A DNA stretch of 64,000 bases from Verpa conica. Its lineage: Eukaryota; Ascomycota; Pezizomycetes; Pezizales; Morchellaceae. The translations under genes were made by a program, and so were the position numbers. Each line of letters begins with the position of its first letter. Within the stretch, counting starts at the first letter, position 1. The notes under the pieces were generated by a model. It ran no database searches, was not told the origin of the DNA, and was given only the letters and a program-made list of their open reading frames with translations. The stretch spans positions 1,364,001 through 1,428,000 of the forward strand of contig JAUFSD010000018.1 in the NCBI GenBank assembly GCA_033030425.1. Reading direction: 5' to 3'. Positions 24,766 to 37,833 of the stretch are shown piece after piece.

Positions 24766-27700
24766 TTAAGAGTCTTCATCGTAGTCTTCAAGGTCTGTGG
24801 TATCCCAATCACTAGGCTCGGATAAGTCATTGAGGGCAGCACCAGCATTCAGGAGGAGTTTGACTATCTCTTTATACCCAGACCATGCTGCCGCCTGCAA
24901 TGCTGTTCGCCCGGAATATGGGGGGTCATTGACGTCGGCACCAGCCTTCAGGAGAATTCTGACTATCTCTTTATGCCCAGACCTTGCTGCCGCCTGCAAT
25001 GGTGTTTGCCAAAAAAGCGGTGGAGGGGCATTGATGTCGGCATCAGCATCCAGAAGGAGTTTGACTATCTCTTTATGCCCAGACTCTGCAGCCGCCTGCA
25101 ATGCTGTTCGCCCGGAAGAGGATGAGGGGGCATTGACGTCGGCACCAGCCTTCAGGAGGAGTTCGACTATCTCTTTATGCCCAGACCCAGCTGCCGCCTG
25201 CAATGCTGTTCGCCCGGAACGGTTTGATGGGGGCGAATTGACGTTTGCCCCCATTTCTAAAAGTATTTTTATAATTTCCTTATGACCTGCCTCTGCCGCT
25301 GCTTGCAGTGCTGTTCGCCCGAGATGTTCAGCTGGTCTAGCATTGATATCCGCTCCTGCTCCCAAAATCTGGCCTAGAATTCCCTTATCACCATACTCTG
25401 CTGCCATCTGTAGCGGTGTTAGATAGCCCTTGACTAACTGGAGGTCCATTGGTACCGGGGTAACCTTAATGTCGTATACTCCATCCATGGGGTCCACGAT
25501 AATTCCAGCTGCAGCCTGTAGCAATTCTGGATCTCCAAAATAGTTTCTAAGCTCGTCGCTAAGTAAGAAATTATCTCTCCTATAGCGCACAAGGCCTGCG
25601 GTGATCACTCTCGTACTCTCTTCTCTGGGGTCCAAGCTTTGTATTGCGTTAAAGGTCATCCGAAACAGCGTTTCAGGGTCCTCTATATTCCCAGCCCTTT
25701 CGCAACTGAGGCATAGGTTTACTAAAATGGCTGCCCGACCCTCGGATATCTCTGAAAATATTTTACAAAGTTCATATGCCGCATTCCACACTTGTGGAAG
25801 GCTTTCTCCTAGACCGCCACTTTTAATAGGCGTGGAGAGTTTGTGGGCCAGTCTCCCAAGGTGGTTACTAATGTGAGTAGTAATAACCATGGTATCGTAT
25901 GATCTACCCCCTATTTTTGAAACCCTGTACATCCAGGAATCAATTTCGATGGCCTTTTCCCACTGCCCTGCTCTTTCTAACGAATTTGAAGAATTCCTAG
26001 CCTCTTCAAATATCTCATACGGATGCGGGAGTTTCTCCATAGTACTGAATGCTGGAATGATGCAGAAATACGCTTCTTCAATCGTACCAAGACCACCTTC
26101 ATTGTAAATTCTCGCAAGTGAAGCCAGGTTCGAGTTGTTGAGACCGAAGTTCGCCCAAATATCGTCCCAGTTGTCGGATAAGGCAGGCACGCTGGGAGTA
26201 GAATCATTGATACGCTGTCCCACCAACTCCTTCTATTTCTTTTACCAGTCTCAATATGAATAAAGCGTATATTTCTTGAGCGCATAGCTTCCCTAATTCC
26301 CCTTCGATATCGACGAACAGATACTCTGTTGGTGTAGGGACTCCTGAGCTATCACTTTTGGTTCTAGGTCCTATAGTGGATCCAAAATATCTAGTTTGCT
26401 TGGGATCTGGTGTTTCCTGGTTAAACTTTGTGCCACGGTTTATCCACATCTTGTAGTCCATCTCCATCGTCTCATTGACCGGCCCTATTAATCGACTCTG
26501 CTTTAATCGTGGCTCTCCCTTTTTTGCCCGTGTTCGATCGACCTCTGTGAGAGATGAAATCCAAAGACATAGAACAGCCTCTAACTCGCTTCTATCAGTT
26601 TTCCATGGCCCCCAGTTCGAATTATCATCCTTTGTCCTAGTAAGAGTAATGATGACTCCCCCAGACTGTGCAGTCTCATTTTGTGGAGAAATTTTGAACT
26701 TTGTTCTTATTTGAACAGGCCACTCGAGTTTATCTCTGTCTTTGAAATCGGAATTTAGGGTCATGTTTGAGAAAACATCGTTTATCGTGGCTTCAATGGT
26801 ACTCTGTAGGGTTTTCACCATTGTCCTGTTTTCCAATTTCCAGTCGCTCGATAGCCTTGCTAGGCGGGCACGTGTTTTCATCACTGTTTCTGCTTGGATT
26901 GTTGTGGTATCTACTGCTGCTGGTGGTGGTGGTGTGTCGGGTCCGGTGATGACCTCCCATAATTCACAATGGTTCATGTCCTTTGCAAGCCAGTCAAGTT
27001 CATAGCCCTCCACATCGTCAGGATTGGTAATATCATTGCGACTTTCCCGTTGAATATGCGCGCAGCACCGGACTGCTGTCATGACTAAAATTGCAACCAA
27101 TTGTAGTACAATAACGGAGGAATGCATCGCCCGTAAGCCAAAGAATTGAGCGATGAAACCGAGTAAGGTGGTGACGATAGCGATGGTAACCAAAGTGAAT
27201 CTTGCCGATTCTTTTTCCAGCTTGTGCGATGTTATGATTGTGGGTGATTCGCCTTCGGACCGTCGTGCAAAGGATTCAAATTGTTGGTCGCCAACCCTTT
27301 GCCCTCCTTGCTGGAGCCAAATAACAGTTTTAGAACCTTCAGTTGGTTCCCAAATCCGTTCCTCGGTGCTTTTCTCGACAGCCTCTGCACACAAAAACAC
27401 TCCAATTGCTAGGGCAAGTGTTCCGGAGAAGAAGACAGGAAAAGCATAGTCGGCGACTGGCCTGTTATTTTTCGGTAATCGTAGCTTATACTGCGAGATT
27501 GCTGCAAACACCAGGACGCCAGACTGTACGAAAACTCCGAATACCACTAAGAAAACCAGTATGTGGCGGGGAAGAGGTTTGACGCTAACATTCAATGAGA
27601 GGTTTGGAGGGTTATTGCGGGCCTGTAAATTCTCGACGTCGGAATATAGTCCTGTGTCTGGAGTGCATTCTAGGGTAGTATCCGTAGTTTGGTCCTTTTG

Positions 27701-28222
27701 TCCTTGAGACAGAGCCGATTTCTTCTCCTTATAGATCCCTCTTTTGATTGCCTCGCGGAAGGTGTAGATTCCGGCGGTATCATCGTTCGCATCGGACTTC
27801 ACATAGACGAGCTGGAGGAGGACTGGAGATCCAAGAACCCGAACAACACCTTCCCCGCTCCACAGTTCACACACATCCAAAGATGTTGATGACATCAAAT
27901 CAGCTTCCACATTGCCACGACTTTCTTTTGCTCTTCCGATAAGTGATCGAAGTGCTGGTCTTCCTGCAACCCTAATGGCTGCGACCATCGCTGTGATAAT
28001 GCCTAGTGGTGCAAGAGCAAAAAGTAGGCTATCGATCGAACTCAACGACTCGTTCAAGTACTGTGTTGTTACTTGTTCGCCGAATAAGGCGAGTAAGGGG
28101 GCACAATCTGGGGGGGTGCACGCAGCGCTGGCGGGTCCAGCCATGTAGAGAATAATAACCCAAACTTGAGGTGCAATGAGCTTCCGAAGATTTGTCCAAA
28201 TAGGATATTTTGAAGCCGGCAT
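24766..28222 (-). pseudogene. Multi-pass membrane protein with ankyrin repeats, broken by a frameshift
   Basis: Two abutting frames form one locus. Part 1 (28222-26204) starts at a true ATG, MPASKYPIWTNLRK. It has a hydrophobic leader ending GPASAAC and further membrane segments (about LLFALAPLGIITAMVAAIRV, VFLVVFGVFVQSGVLVFAAI, FPVFFSGTLALAIGVFLCA, and two in the region beginning RFTLVTIAIVTTLLG), then a cytosolic region ending KEIEGVGG. Part 2 (26226-24766) starts in another frame overlapping by 23 bp, and continues with NDSTPSVPALSDNWDDIW and six ankyrin repeats (GRTALQAAAxSGHKEIVKLLL) ending LEDYDEDS. No intron with plausible length and phase joins them, so a one-base indel near 26204-26226 (mutation or sequence error) is the simplest reading. 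I recall this architecture as a recurrent fungal family of unknown function. If the shift is a sequencing error, the gene is intact at about 1155 aa. Confidence 0.75.
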
Positions 28223-31206
28223 GCTAACTCGGGATCGTAAGAGAATCGATGACGGTAAAGCAATGGACCACTCTTTCCTTAATCCTATGGTAATAACAAG
28301 TTAACTACCGAGATATACTGTGGGCTAATAAAGTACAAAGCCAATAAAATACCTCTAGCAGCCTCGAATACAGCGAGACTCCCACCGACAACCATCGGAA
28401 CTGAGCTCAACCCCGCTGATCACCGGTACGTAGAATTCCTAACTCGTATCAGTTTATAAAGTTCTAACCCCAGGGATGTCTACGAATGGTTATTACCTTG
28501 AAAATCACCACCTCTGCACCAGAAACTCCAGTGCTTCGCACGACAAAAGAGATCCGCAAATAAACACTAGTTTCTTCGCGAGACTCCTTCTATGTGCTGA
28601 ATCAAGGAAGACGCTATCGCAAGTTCTTGTAAAAGGTATTCAAGCTGATGGGTATATGTTCTGACTTTGGTTCATACGGGTCCACTCGGGAAGGTGAGCA
28701 ACGCTCTGTGCGCGTTTGCTATATAGCATGTTTTCCGTAACTTGGTGCATGTTGCGCATGTAATAGTACCCAGTAAGATGCTAGATGTGGGGTGCAGACT
28801 CCAGTAGTGACACATCACTTTAGCAGAATTGCGATCTTAGCCAAAGTCCTCTGTGAGCTGTCTGCTCGCTCCATCTAAACTCCGGTAACGGTTGGAGTTC
28901 CATAAAGGGTATATCCCTCTGGTTTAGCGTCCCGTAGAAGTAGGCACGAAGGGCATGTGGTCTGCTGCAAGTCCACTGGCCATCGGAGAGCAGTGTTGAT
29001 TAGTAGCCTAAGCGATCAAGATTAGCTTCTCGTGTGATCGAGAATAATGGCAATCGGCTTCTCGTGTGATCTGTTCACTGGGAGATGGTGGTTGTGAGGA
29101 TCACAATGTACGATGGCTGGCTGAGAAGTTGCATCCACCAGATACGGGGGCTGTTGCCGCATCTAACTTGTTACAAACACCCAACAAAAGGAGGCTCTTG
29201 ATGTAGGCAATATATATTTACACCAATCCTTTGGTAAAAAAATGTAGAGGAGTAGCTAGCTGTAGTCTGGGGTTGGTTCCTATTATATTCAGCCGGCTGC
29301 CACTCACAAAAGTTGACTCGGGATGGACATGGCTCCACAACACAGCGGGTTTGCTTCTTACATAGATGGTCTTGTTCAAATTCCTTACTAAAGTCCCGAT
29401 TTAAATCACCTTAACCTTAGTTACACTCAGGATGTGGCTATTTTGTATGGATTCTCGCCTGTGGGGGTTGCTTCTGCAGATCTTGTACGCGCTGCCGTAC
29501 CCCGTACCTCATGCGGGTGCGGTGGCAAGCAAACGTCTCTCGGGACCCCTTCAACAAACATTTCTAGAGCAGGAGTCCCCTCAGATAAGTTATGAATGAC
29601 GATCTACCATTTGTCCTGTTCTTATTTGGGTAGTGTTATTTTAGCCAATAATAACAGCCGGGGGTATATGCTGTTTATGCGATAACTACGATACCAATAA
29701 TTTCAAATGGGTACAGCCGCCAAAATACCAACAACTTCCTACGAACGGACAGAAATAGCACATATCTACTCTTATAGTATCTCACCCTGGGTGGTAACTT
29801 TCTCGCCGGCTCCACTTCCATTAATACCGACATTGCTCCGTCGTCGAGCCCGTCATGCGCAATCACCCTAGTACGCTCGCCCAGCCTAAAGCTTCCTCTC
29901 CATCACTCCCACTACCGGAACCTCTTCTTCGAATTACTCCGACCAGGTTGATATATACTCTTAAGTGTCGTATCCCAACAGTAGCAGCACCCACCCCTAG
30001 GCATAATCTCGATCCCGTCATACCCCAAAGCCTACCCGGAACGACAAGCGGACAAACGTATTCCATAGGTACACGAAGGATCAGTATACGGAGCCTTTGC
30101 GGGAGAGTAAGTATCATGATTGTAGCATAGGTGGGGCTGAAGCGCAAATGAGGTTCACGAGGGGCAACGGATCCAGATAGAACCCCGAATCCCCGTTGGG
30201 GAGCACCAGAGTGGCACCTCAATACTCTAACGCGAACTTCAACTCACCACTTAGATAGTTCAGCTATTCCATCTAGCCGTGGACGTCGACGAGAGACAGT
30301 GCAACCTCAATAGTTCTCCTTTGAACACATGGAAACCTCAGCAACCGCTTATTCTTCTGCTAAACAAGATGAAGAGAGGATCGAGTGGCTACGGAAGGGG
30401 GAGGGAGAAAGCTTCAGGAGTTCCGGAAATAAAAGAGGTAAAGATAGAGGGGGGAGGGCTTGAGGGACTCTAGACTGATAATGGATAAAATGAGCAGGAG
30501 GAAGCAAAGGCAGCGTAAAATGTTAAGTTCCTATATATATCAATACTTGAGGTATACTAATAATTTCAAAGGCTATGCATTAAAATTTGAATATTGATAT
30601 CTATTATGGATAGGTATAGCGGATAACTAGAGTAGAGAATGTGGATGAGTATCCGAGGTACGGTGGTTTAATCATGAAATATCACTCGTTCTCGTGACTA
30701 CTTTCCCTGCGGGAATTGTATGGTATTGAGAAGTCAAAAAGCTTCCTCCAGGGTAAATCCTACGGCTTAATGTCTCAGGTGTGTGTCTGAAGGAGCCAGA
30801 ACTGTCATCTGCCATGCTCCGGAACTGTGAAAACCGGAAGTTAACGCTAGCCCAGATATATAGGGGTATCGATATAACGGCCACCCTAGTAATAACCAGT
30901 TTTGTTTATCCACACCACGGCCGTCAAATACCTATCGCTAAATGCTGCAAGAAGCGGCCATAGCTCATAATTTCTTAGCTATCACTTGTCAGATCAAAAA
31001 GAGTAGGGTGCTCCACTGTCATAGATAATAGTGATAGTATGATAGGTATATATAGCCCTACTATCGTATCTGAGTTATAAAGAATCTTCTACACTACATA
31101 CATTTATCTGGGTGAGGTTCAAGGGGTAACTACAATCTGAATATGAAAGAACCAGCTTAAGATTGAAATCTAATATCAATACACCACTTCCATCCGCACA
31201 AATTCA
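28223..31206. other. Intergenic; weak open frames only
   Basis: No gene recognised. Two minus-strand frames (30222-29863 and 29866-29675) abut and could be one broken small gene, but their composition gives no family signal. A 16-bp direct repeat (GCTTCTCGTGTGATC core) occurs near 29022 and 29054. Confidence 0.45.
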
Positions 31207-31763
31207 TCAAATACCGATAAACCCAGCATACGCCACCGCCGCAGCCGCTGCTGCGGCCGAAATCACGCGGCCCCCAGGGTAACTATAGCTCCCAGAGGAT
31301 GGCACCGGCCATAAAGCAGCTGGGATCCCCGCTGCTAACATTGCTGCACCGATAGTATCGAACACACCGGTCATTGTCAGCGTTTGTAAAACTGCAAACA
31401 GTGACCCTGCAACAACATCCCCGATATAGGACTGCCACAACGCTGCAAGAGAACCTATAAAAGTCAATACAAGGCACGGGACAGATAATCGACATGACTC
31501 GACTCACCTTCTACGGGTCCGGTTGCGGCAAACCCGACAATGGTGGGTAATGTAAGGAATAAAACACCACCGACAACGAGGGCTGCAACAATCCCGAAAC
31601 GCCATGGATGCTCGGTGGCATATTGGAGTACTGCTCTGCCGGCATCGCCGAGGTTAGCGAGGGGGAAGGTGAAGACCCCGAGAGCGAATTTCGCTCCTGG
31701 CCATGTAATGTTGGATGGGAGGGTGTATTGGTAGTCACTGGAGAGGATGTTTTGTTGATTCAT
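31207..31763 (-). CDS. Ifi-6-16/ISG12-like small membrane protein
   Basis: Two exons: 31763-31508 and 31454-31207; 167 aa, 53-bp intron (GTGAGT...TATAG), phase 1. The chosen start is MNQQNILSSDYQ; an upstream in-frame ATG at 31883 adds 40 residues that look like leader. The first exon has a hydrophobic segment (GIVAALVVGGVLFLTLPTIV) leading into GFAATGP. Exon 2 has SLAALWQSYIGDVVAGSLFA and TMTGVFDTIGAAMLAAG, then a Pro/Gly stretch and an Ala-rich final helix. The G-P-(V)-x-G-S-x-A-A-x-W-Q-S...V-x-A-G-S-L-x-A-x-L-Q pattern is that of the Ifi-6-16 family, whose animal members (ISG12, IFI6) are interferon-inducible proteins of mitochondrial or ER membranes linked to apoptosis. Function in fungi is unknown; a link to stress or cell death is inference. 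Confidence 0.72.
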
Positions 31764-34518
31764 GTTTTTTGATATAGGATTAGCTGGCTGTTCATAAAGT
31801 TGGATCAGGGGAGTGAAATCTAGAGGAAGAGGAAGAGGCAGAGGGTTATGGGCCAGCAGATTCAGGCAACCCATACTTGGCATAACTTGGCGTTTCGCTA
31901 TCTGTTTTTGTTAGATTGTTCCTTAATGATCGATAGGCCCGCTTAGAACTCCCCCGGGGTAGTCGCGCAGAAATACCAACCGTATGTGGTGTAAAAGCCC
32001 CCCTAACGCATTGGGGAGGCACAGCTGACAGTTGAATACAGGGGAGAATCTCTTCTTAATCTCTGCTATTATCCCCCAGAATTCTATTTACAGTTTATAT
32101 GCCTATATGGGATAACGTAGATCTAGTGCTACCGGAGTTGACTAGCGAAGATTATAAGGATCTGCCTGGCTTCTAGCTTTAGATAATTACTGATAGATAG
32201 TGCCATCCCTAAAAACTGTGTTGTACGCGAAAAACCATCAGGGTATATTGTTTTTTTCTGTTACCTGCTTGCTGCCGGAGAGCTAGGAATCATGAATATA
32301 GACGAGATTGATAACAAGTACATATCAGGCTGCATATATTTCTACCCGTGATCCGACACAGTATAGCCCTGCATGCCTCATCTACCACAAGAAACAAGAC
32401 TTCCCTGAGCGACCGAATACAATCGCCACTGAGAGGTCTTTGAGACAACATTCGAATATTAACTCACATGCATATGCTAATAGTACATAGCTAAACTCGC
32501 TGGTAATAGATCGGTACTCGGTGTCTACTCCCAACTACTAATCACTATTTCACTGACCATTGGACTTGGGTAGGGAAAAAAGCTCTTAATTGTAACTCTG
32601 AAGGGAGAATATATTTTCAACTCAAGTATGATCAATTAGGATAACCAATTCGGAATCCCATTGAGGTGTAGAAATAATCCTCAGGTGCGAGCAAGTACCA
32701 ATGTTCCCTCCTTCAGTCTTGTTATCGCTCGGAATTGATGAGTTTGGTACCCGAAATCGCCAGAGGAATATGTAAATATATATCGAAATAAGGTAAATGT
32801 GTTTACGCATCCACAAGACCTCAATAGATGTTATGCTTTAGGCGCGCGGGTAATCGCGAGACGCAGTTCTTGCCGCCACGCCTAGGATATAACCCCATTA
32901 GTAGCACCGCTGCCGAGTGAGATTCATAGTTGACCGTCATATCGTTAACCTTTAAAAATTAGCCGGAAGACCTCAAGGGAGAAAAAGCATATAATATCGG
33001 GTCGGTAAATACTTTAGGGATCATTACTCCACATCTCATTTTTCTATTATATGCGTAGACGTGTACTGGCGGAACACCCATCACGCTTGTAGTTCCTACA
33101 TTCTAATTTCCCGTACATAGGGTGCAGGAAAGTGATTCAACACTCTAGGTATGTAGCAACACCCAAAACCCGCTTAAAATGTGTTTTTTCCCACAACACA
33201 ACACCTAAAAAGAATGCAAATTTCAATGATATAGCTGATCTATTAATTAATAGAATGAGATTCATAAATTCACCTTATAGAAAAATGCCTATACCCCAAA
33301 AATTGTGCCTGAAGGAGCGATATTTAGCTACTAATTATAATACCAAACCATAATGAGGGGAGGACTATGACTTCTGATATTGGAATAATAATTTACATGC
33401 CCAAATTGATCTAAAAGAAAACTTCCTCCACCTTGGGTATCTGTTATGGTTGGGGAACTGGCGCTGCTGAATCACTTTGGTGCACCCTATGTACAACCTC
33501 ATCCAAGTGGGATCCTTTAACTACGTGTATAAAGAAGAATTCTCCAAAAAATCAAAATGGTCATTTTTAGGTTATTATGATCTAGGCGGGCATTGAATTG
33601 AAAATTCCCAGGAGGCCTGGTGTTTGGGCGAATAAACTACTACCCGAGCCTTTTAATGTTGAAAATGGGCCTAACAGAGCCAAATTTCCCTCCCGCAAGT
33701 GGCATGCATGCGGTGATCGCGAGGCTAGAATCTTTATAAGACACTAGCGGGATTGGCTCAGTGGTATTGGCTCAGAACCCTGACTGATACCCGGCTTGTT
33801 TTTAGTTTATGCAGTCCTATTTTGAACCTTTGTGGGGGAGTTGCTCATGGGTTATTTCCCCCTGCCTTTTCAAACCCATTAAGTAATTTTCTTGCGGGGT
33901 ACGACACATCTCGAATAGGAACTGTGTATCGTACGGAAGTGTTGGTCTATCGCTCTTTTAGGGTTACACCGAGACTTTAACACCACCAATATAAGGTCAC
34001 AAGAAACTCTACTCGGGGTAGGTAAAAGAACCTGAGGAAACCTTAACAACATTGGTTAGGTTGTGGGTTTAGTAGGTCAGGGAGATCTGAAGTCATGACC
34101 GCCTTCCCACCCTGCCCCGAGTAGAAGTAATTATTTTAGGTGGGACTACTGTATGTCTTGAACGATCGAGAGTGGGTTGAAACCGATGAACCGGAGGTGC
34201 GAGTATTGGCTTATCTTCTTGTTGCTTATCATGCGCATACTAACCAATACTCGTATGTTTCCGCGCAGGAAAATAGACCACTCGCTGACTTCTATTATAA
34301 CAATCTCCATATCATGTTAATATACCTGTATATCTCCATGGGTAGCCCTCCTTCTTCCGCTGTTGCATCTTTCTCACACTATTCTAACAGATATTTCATC
34401 TACTTCATATCTACGACTATTACGGGTCGATTCTTCAACCTCTTAAGCGGTCGGCCTAGAAATATCATTATTACACGTACTAGGAGAATCCTTTAAACCT
34501 CTTGACCTTATTACCCCA
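31764..34518. other. Intergenic, no gene recognised
   Basis: AT-rich, short frames only. A TGGCTCAGTGG string near 33760 resembles a Pol III A box, but no B box or cloverleaf follows. A plus-strand frame at 34140-34496 ends just before the next gene and has no recognisable domain. Confidence 0.5.
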
Positions 34519-36261
34519 ATGAACTCTACCGGGACTGCATACCAGAGGGGAGATACCTTTTGTAGGGCCTCCGATTGGATAGACGTAGTTACATTCTTTT
34601 TTTTGAACTACGGGCTACACGCGTTCACGGTCGTAACCGAGCCTGGAAGCACCCCAGTGGCCTCTGTACTCGTTTCGATCGTTGCTATTTTAATGCCATC
34701 AGCTGGTATAGGAGGCGCTTTCAGGGTCTTACATCGATATGCGAATGGTGGGAAAACAGATCTGGAAGTTGCGCTAAAGGCGGGGGCACTCTGCACGATA
34801 GTGCCATTCATCGAGGAAGGACCAGAAAAGAACAACTCGGATGCAACACCGGCCAGCAAAGCAGTAGACAAAAGGATAGAGTCTGAGAAACTAATAAATC
34901 ACTATGTTCCCATCATACCCCAAATGACACAGGTTCATGGTCAATATCCGGCAAACCCCGACGAGAATCACCAGTCAGGTTCGGAAAACGGCCAGTCGCT
35001 ACCTAAATTCTCCCTCGTACAGGTACCAGATTGGTTCACTGTTCACCCACTAATAGAATCATCGGAGAAACTAAACTTTATATATCGAATTCGAAAGCCT
35101 TTTTCCGGGCCAAAGCCGGGGGAGGTTAACCTTGCGTGCAACTATAGTTTCGTCAAGACCAGCTCTGCCATTCTCCAGATCCTTTATGGATCTTTTGAGC
35201 TCTACAGGGCCCGCGGGAATCAGCTTGAGAAATATGGATATGCTGCTTATTCATTGACAGTTATACCATATATACTCATGTCCTTAGCAAACCTTGTTGC
35301 AAGTCTCAGCGCACCCCGGTACCCATCGATGTTCATAGTTTATTACCAAGGCCTCGAAGACCCCCAGCATCCTACCAGGCCCAAACCCTATAAAGAGTCA
35401 ATACGGTCTCCGGTTCACTCTTGGGGAGGAGACGACGAGAAGATAAGCGCTGTTACGAGTGCAGAGCTGCTGAGAGCCAATTATCCTCAGCCCTGGTGGA
35501 GTGAAACTGACCAGACAAAAGTCGAGAAAAAGATTGCTGGAGCGGTTGGAAGGGTCTATGGGAACTTCAAAGAAGATCCAAGCAGTGTGTCCCCCAATGC
35601 CGGAAACAGTAGGATAGACAGCGAGCAGACCGAAGAAACCGCCAATAACAGCCAGGATATAACAGTCCAGCAGAGAATAGTAAGTACTTGATATCTGATA
35701 GGGTGGAGCATATAGTTGCTGATATCTCGGTGTAGAGAAGAATTCTTGGAAAGCTAGTTACTATGATTCTTCCGGTGCGCAAGAATCCCGCACAGAGGGG
35801 TAATAATCCAAGGCCAAAACTTTCTAAGAGAGACTCTTTCAAGATGAGGCAAAAGTCAGCTGTAAGTACTTGCGTTATATTTAGCAGAATAAAATGTATG
35901 ATTTGCTGATATCCTGGTGTAGCGAAGTTTACCCCGTAAAGTGGGTATCGCGCTTTTTGCGTTATGCCTAGTTGCCGCACCATACATTATTATACAGCTG
36001 TTGACTGGGTTCAAAAAAGGGCGAAGCACACGTAGTCAGCGGACATGGATTATGTGCTGGATTGTCATTGGCCAGATAGGTGCAGGATTCGCATCCGTAA
36101 TTACGGAGCAGGATAAGATGCGCCGACTCACAGCAAAGCATCCTTGGCTAGTCTGTATCATCACAGCTTTCGTTACAAGTTTATTATCAGTTGCTACTCT
36201 CGGTGGCTTTGTCGTTGTTGCACAGATGATGTTACAGGACAATATCTGCCGTAGGCTGTAG
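34519..36261 (+). CDS. Multi-pass membrane protein, function unknown
   Basis: Three exons: 34519-35679, 35736-35861, 35923-36261; 541 aa. Both introns (56 and 61 bp) are phase 0 and flank a 42-codon basic exon. Start at ATG (MNSTGTAYQRGD). Membrane segments by eye: WIDVVTFFFLNYGLHAFTVV, PVASVLVSIVAILMPSAGIG, a pair in YGYAAYSLTVIPYILMSLANLV, and in exon 3 VGIALFALCLVAAPYIIIQL, TWIMCWIVIGQIGAGF, and a final helix ending TLGGFVVVAQMM. The layout (N-terminal membrane pair, soluble loop of about 150 residues, C-terminal membrane bundle) resembles uncharacterised fungal membrane families with conserved GGFVVV endings. No catalytic motif was seen. The two introns resemble each other at both ends, which is unusual. 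Confidence 0.78.
35680..35922 (+). repeat. Pair of look-alike introns in one gene
   Basis: Intron 1 (35680-35735) and intron 2 (35862-35922) both start GTAAGTACTTG and both end TTGCTGATATC-x-[GT]GGTGTAG; their middles differ. The exon between them (126 bp) is not a copy of its neighbours. They could descend from one spreading intron (introner-like) or from local duplication. Confidence 0.65.
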
Positions 36262-36802
36262 GTAGAAGCTATGTTCAAAATATATATATTAACTTCTTGC
36301 TTTTATTTTCACGTCATCCAGTGTATATAGAGGTACAAATTATATCAGTAAGAAAGGGGACTGCGCCCAGGCACATTATAGCACAGTAACGTTATCGCCC
36401 CTACTTAGATAACGATAAGGGTGACGGTCACCGCAGAGCCTCCTCTCGCCCCCTGCACGATAAGCGATGTGTGATTCCCCCCTGCGCAACGGTTCACCCA
36501 CAGAGCCTCATCCTATAGCTATGACTTGGAATGAATGAATTAATCATAAGTACATAGATCCTTGTATCTACTTGGAAAAGAGATGTACGATGCTGACTAG
36601 TGTAGCTAGCTCGGTCATAACAAAAATATTGAAAGTAATATTATAGGATTGTGTGTTATGAAATTACAAGAGCAAAGCCCACTTTAGCCACATTAATAGA
36701 AGGAAATAAATTGGATCTTATCCGCAAACTGATGTCTATAAAACACGGAATATCATGGCTTATAACTTGAAAGCAGTTAGTGGTATGAACTTGATCCGAG
36801 CC

Positions 36803-37440
36803 TCGGATTGGTCTCAAACCTTGACTACAATATCTCCTCAACCTTTGCACCGTTTTCTAAGAGCAACCTCTCAATTCATTTTCTATTGAATTCAATAGCA
36901 GCTCCAAGGGCGCTGCCATACATCCCACCTTGACTATTGATATCGGTGCCTTTGTGAAGAAGCATCTTGATCATATATTCGACTAAACATTCGCTATTGC
37001 CAGTAGGCATTGATTCCGCGCACGACGAAAACACAGCTACTACTTGTATAGCAGTGCAAAACATTCCGCCTATGATGTTTCTATGGGCACCATTTTCTAG
37101 AAGGTATTTGAGTATCATCTCGCGGTTTGTATATGCTGCGGCTTGAATAGTAGTGCCGTACATTCCACCTTGGGGGTTCATGACTCGATTCCACTGCAGC
37201 TTGGAGAGCGGTACAATCTTCATTATCCTGGGCATTCACATTAGCTCTGCGATTTAGGAGGAGATTTACTGCTTTCCGGTGACCGCCCTTTGCAGCTAGG
37301 CAGAGCAAATTTCAGTATTCGATATCAACTGGATTCATAAAGTCCAATAATGTGCTCATTGCAGAGACTGTTCCACCAAGAGCTGCGTTGCAAATAGCTT
37401 CTTTAGAATCGCCTGAGCCTGCAATGGAATCATCTAATAA
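36803..37440 (-). pseudogene. Ankyrin-repeat gene relic
   Basis: Reading minus from about 37440: SKEAICNAALGGTVSAMSTLL, then an in-frame TGA near 37310, then CLAAKGGHRKAVNLLLNRRA (an ankyrin unit). A frame change near 37190 follows, then TTIQAAAYTNREMILKYLLENGA and GSALGAAIEFNRK with a stop at 36876. At least four degenerate ankyrin units with a stop and frameshifts show that this is dead. It lies downstream on the same strand of the STAND N-domain relic at 37.8-38.6 kb, and both may come from one gene that lost its ATPase core. Confidence 0.7.
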
Positions 37441-37833
37441 ACAGAACTGACTGTAAACTTATAGGAGATCAACAAATACACATAGGTTTAGCACATTGAC
37501 TTTAATCGCAAAGTATCAAATCCCGTGAATATACGCGGCGCGGAGAGTATGAGCGCTCAAGAATCCCTCCATAATGCCCTTCATATCGCCGATTAAAGGT
37601 AGTGGTATACATCAAATATGGTGATCCTAATACCGGAATATATAAGCCATACTGTTGTACGAATGCTTTGTCCCGAGTGTGCGGATTGTATTTATGTAGC
37701 TATTTTCCTTGTAAAGCATATACCTGATTGAAGATCATGCACGCTCAGTGTTGGCATCACACAAAGCCTATCAATACCCAGTTAGTAATCGATCTACACT
37801 TTTAATTTTTGGTTTATATCTTTTTCACTTCTT

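Noticed and set aside
24797..25285. 162-codon plus-strand frame with repeated ISLCPD-like units
   Set aside because: Antisense shadow of ankyrin repeats of the minus-strand gene.
29675..30222. Possible small minus-strand gene in two abutting frames
   Set aside because: No start context, domain or splice solution; composition not convincingly coding.
33755..33850. tRNA-like A box (TGGCTCAGTGG)
   Set aside because: No B box (GGTTCGANNCC) at the right distance and no cloverleaf, so no tRNA or SINE is called.
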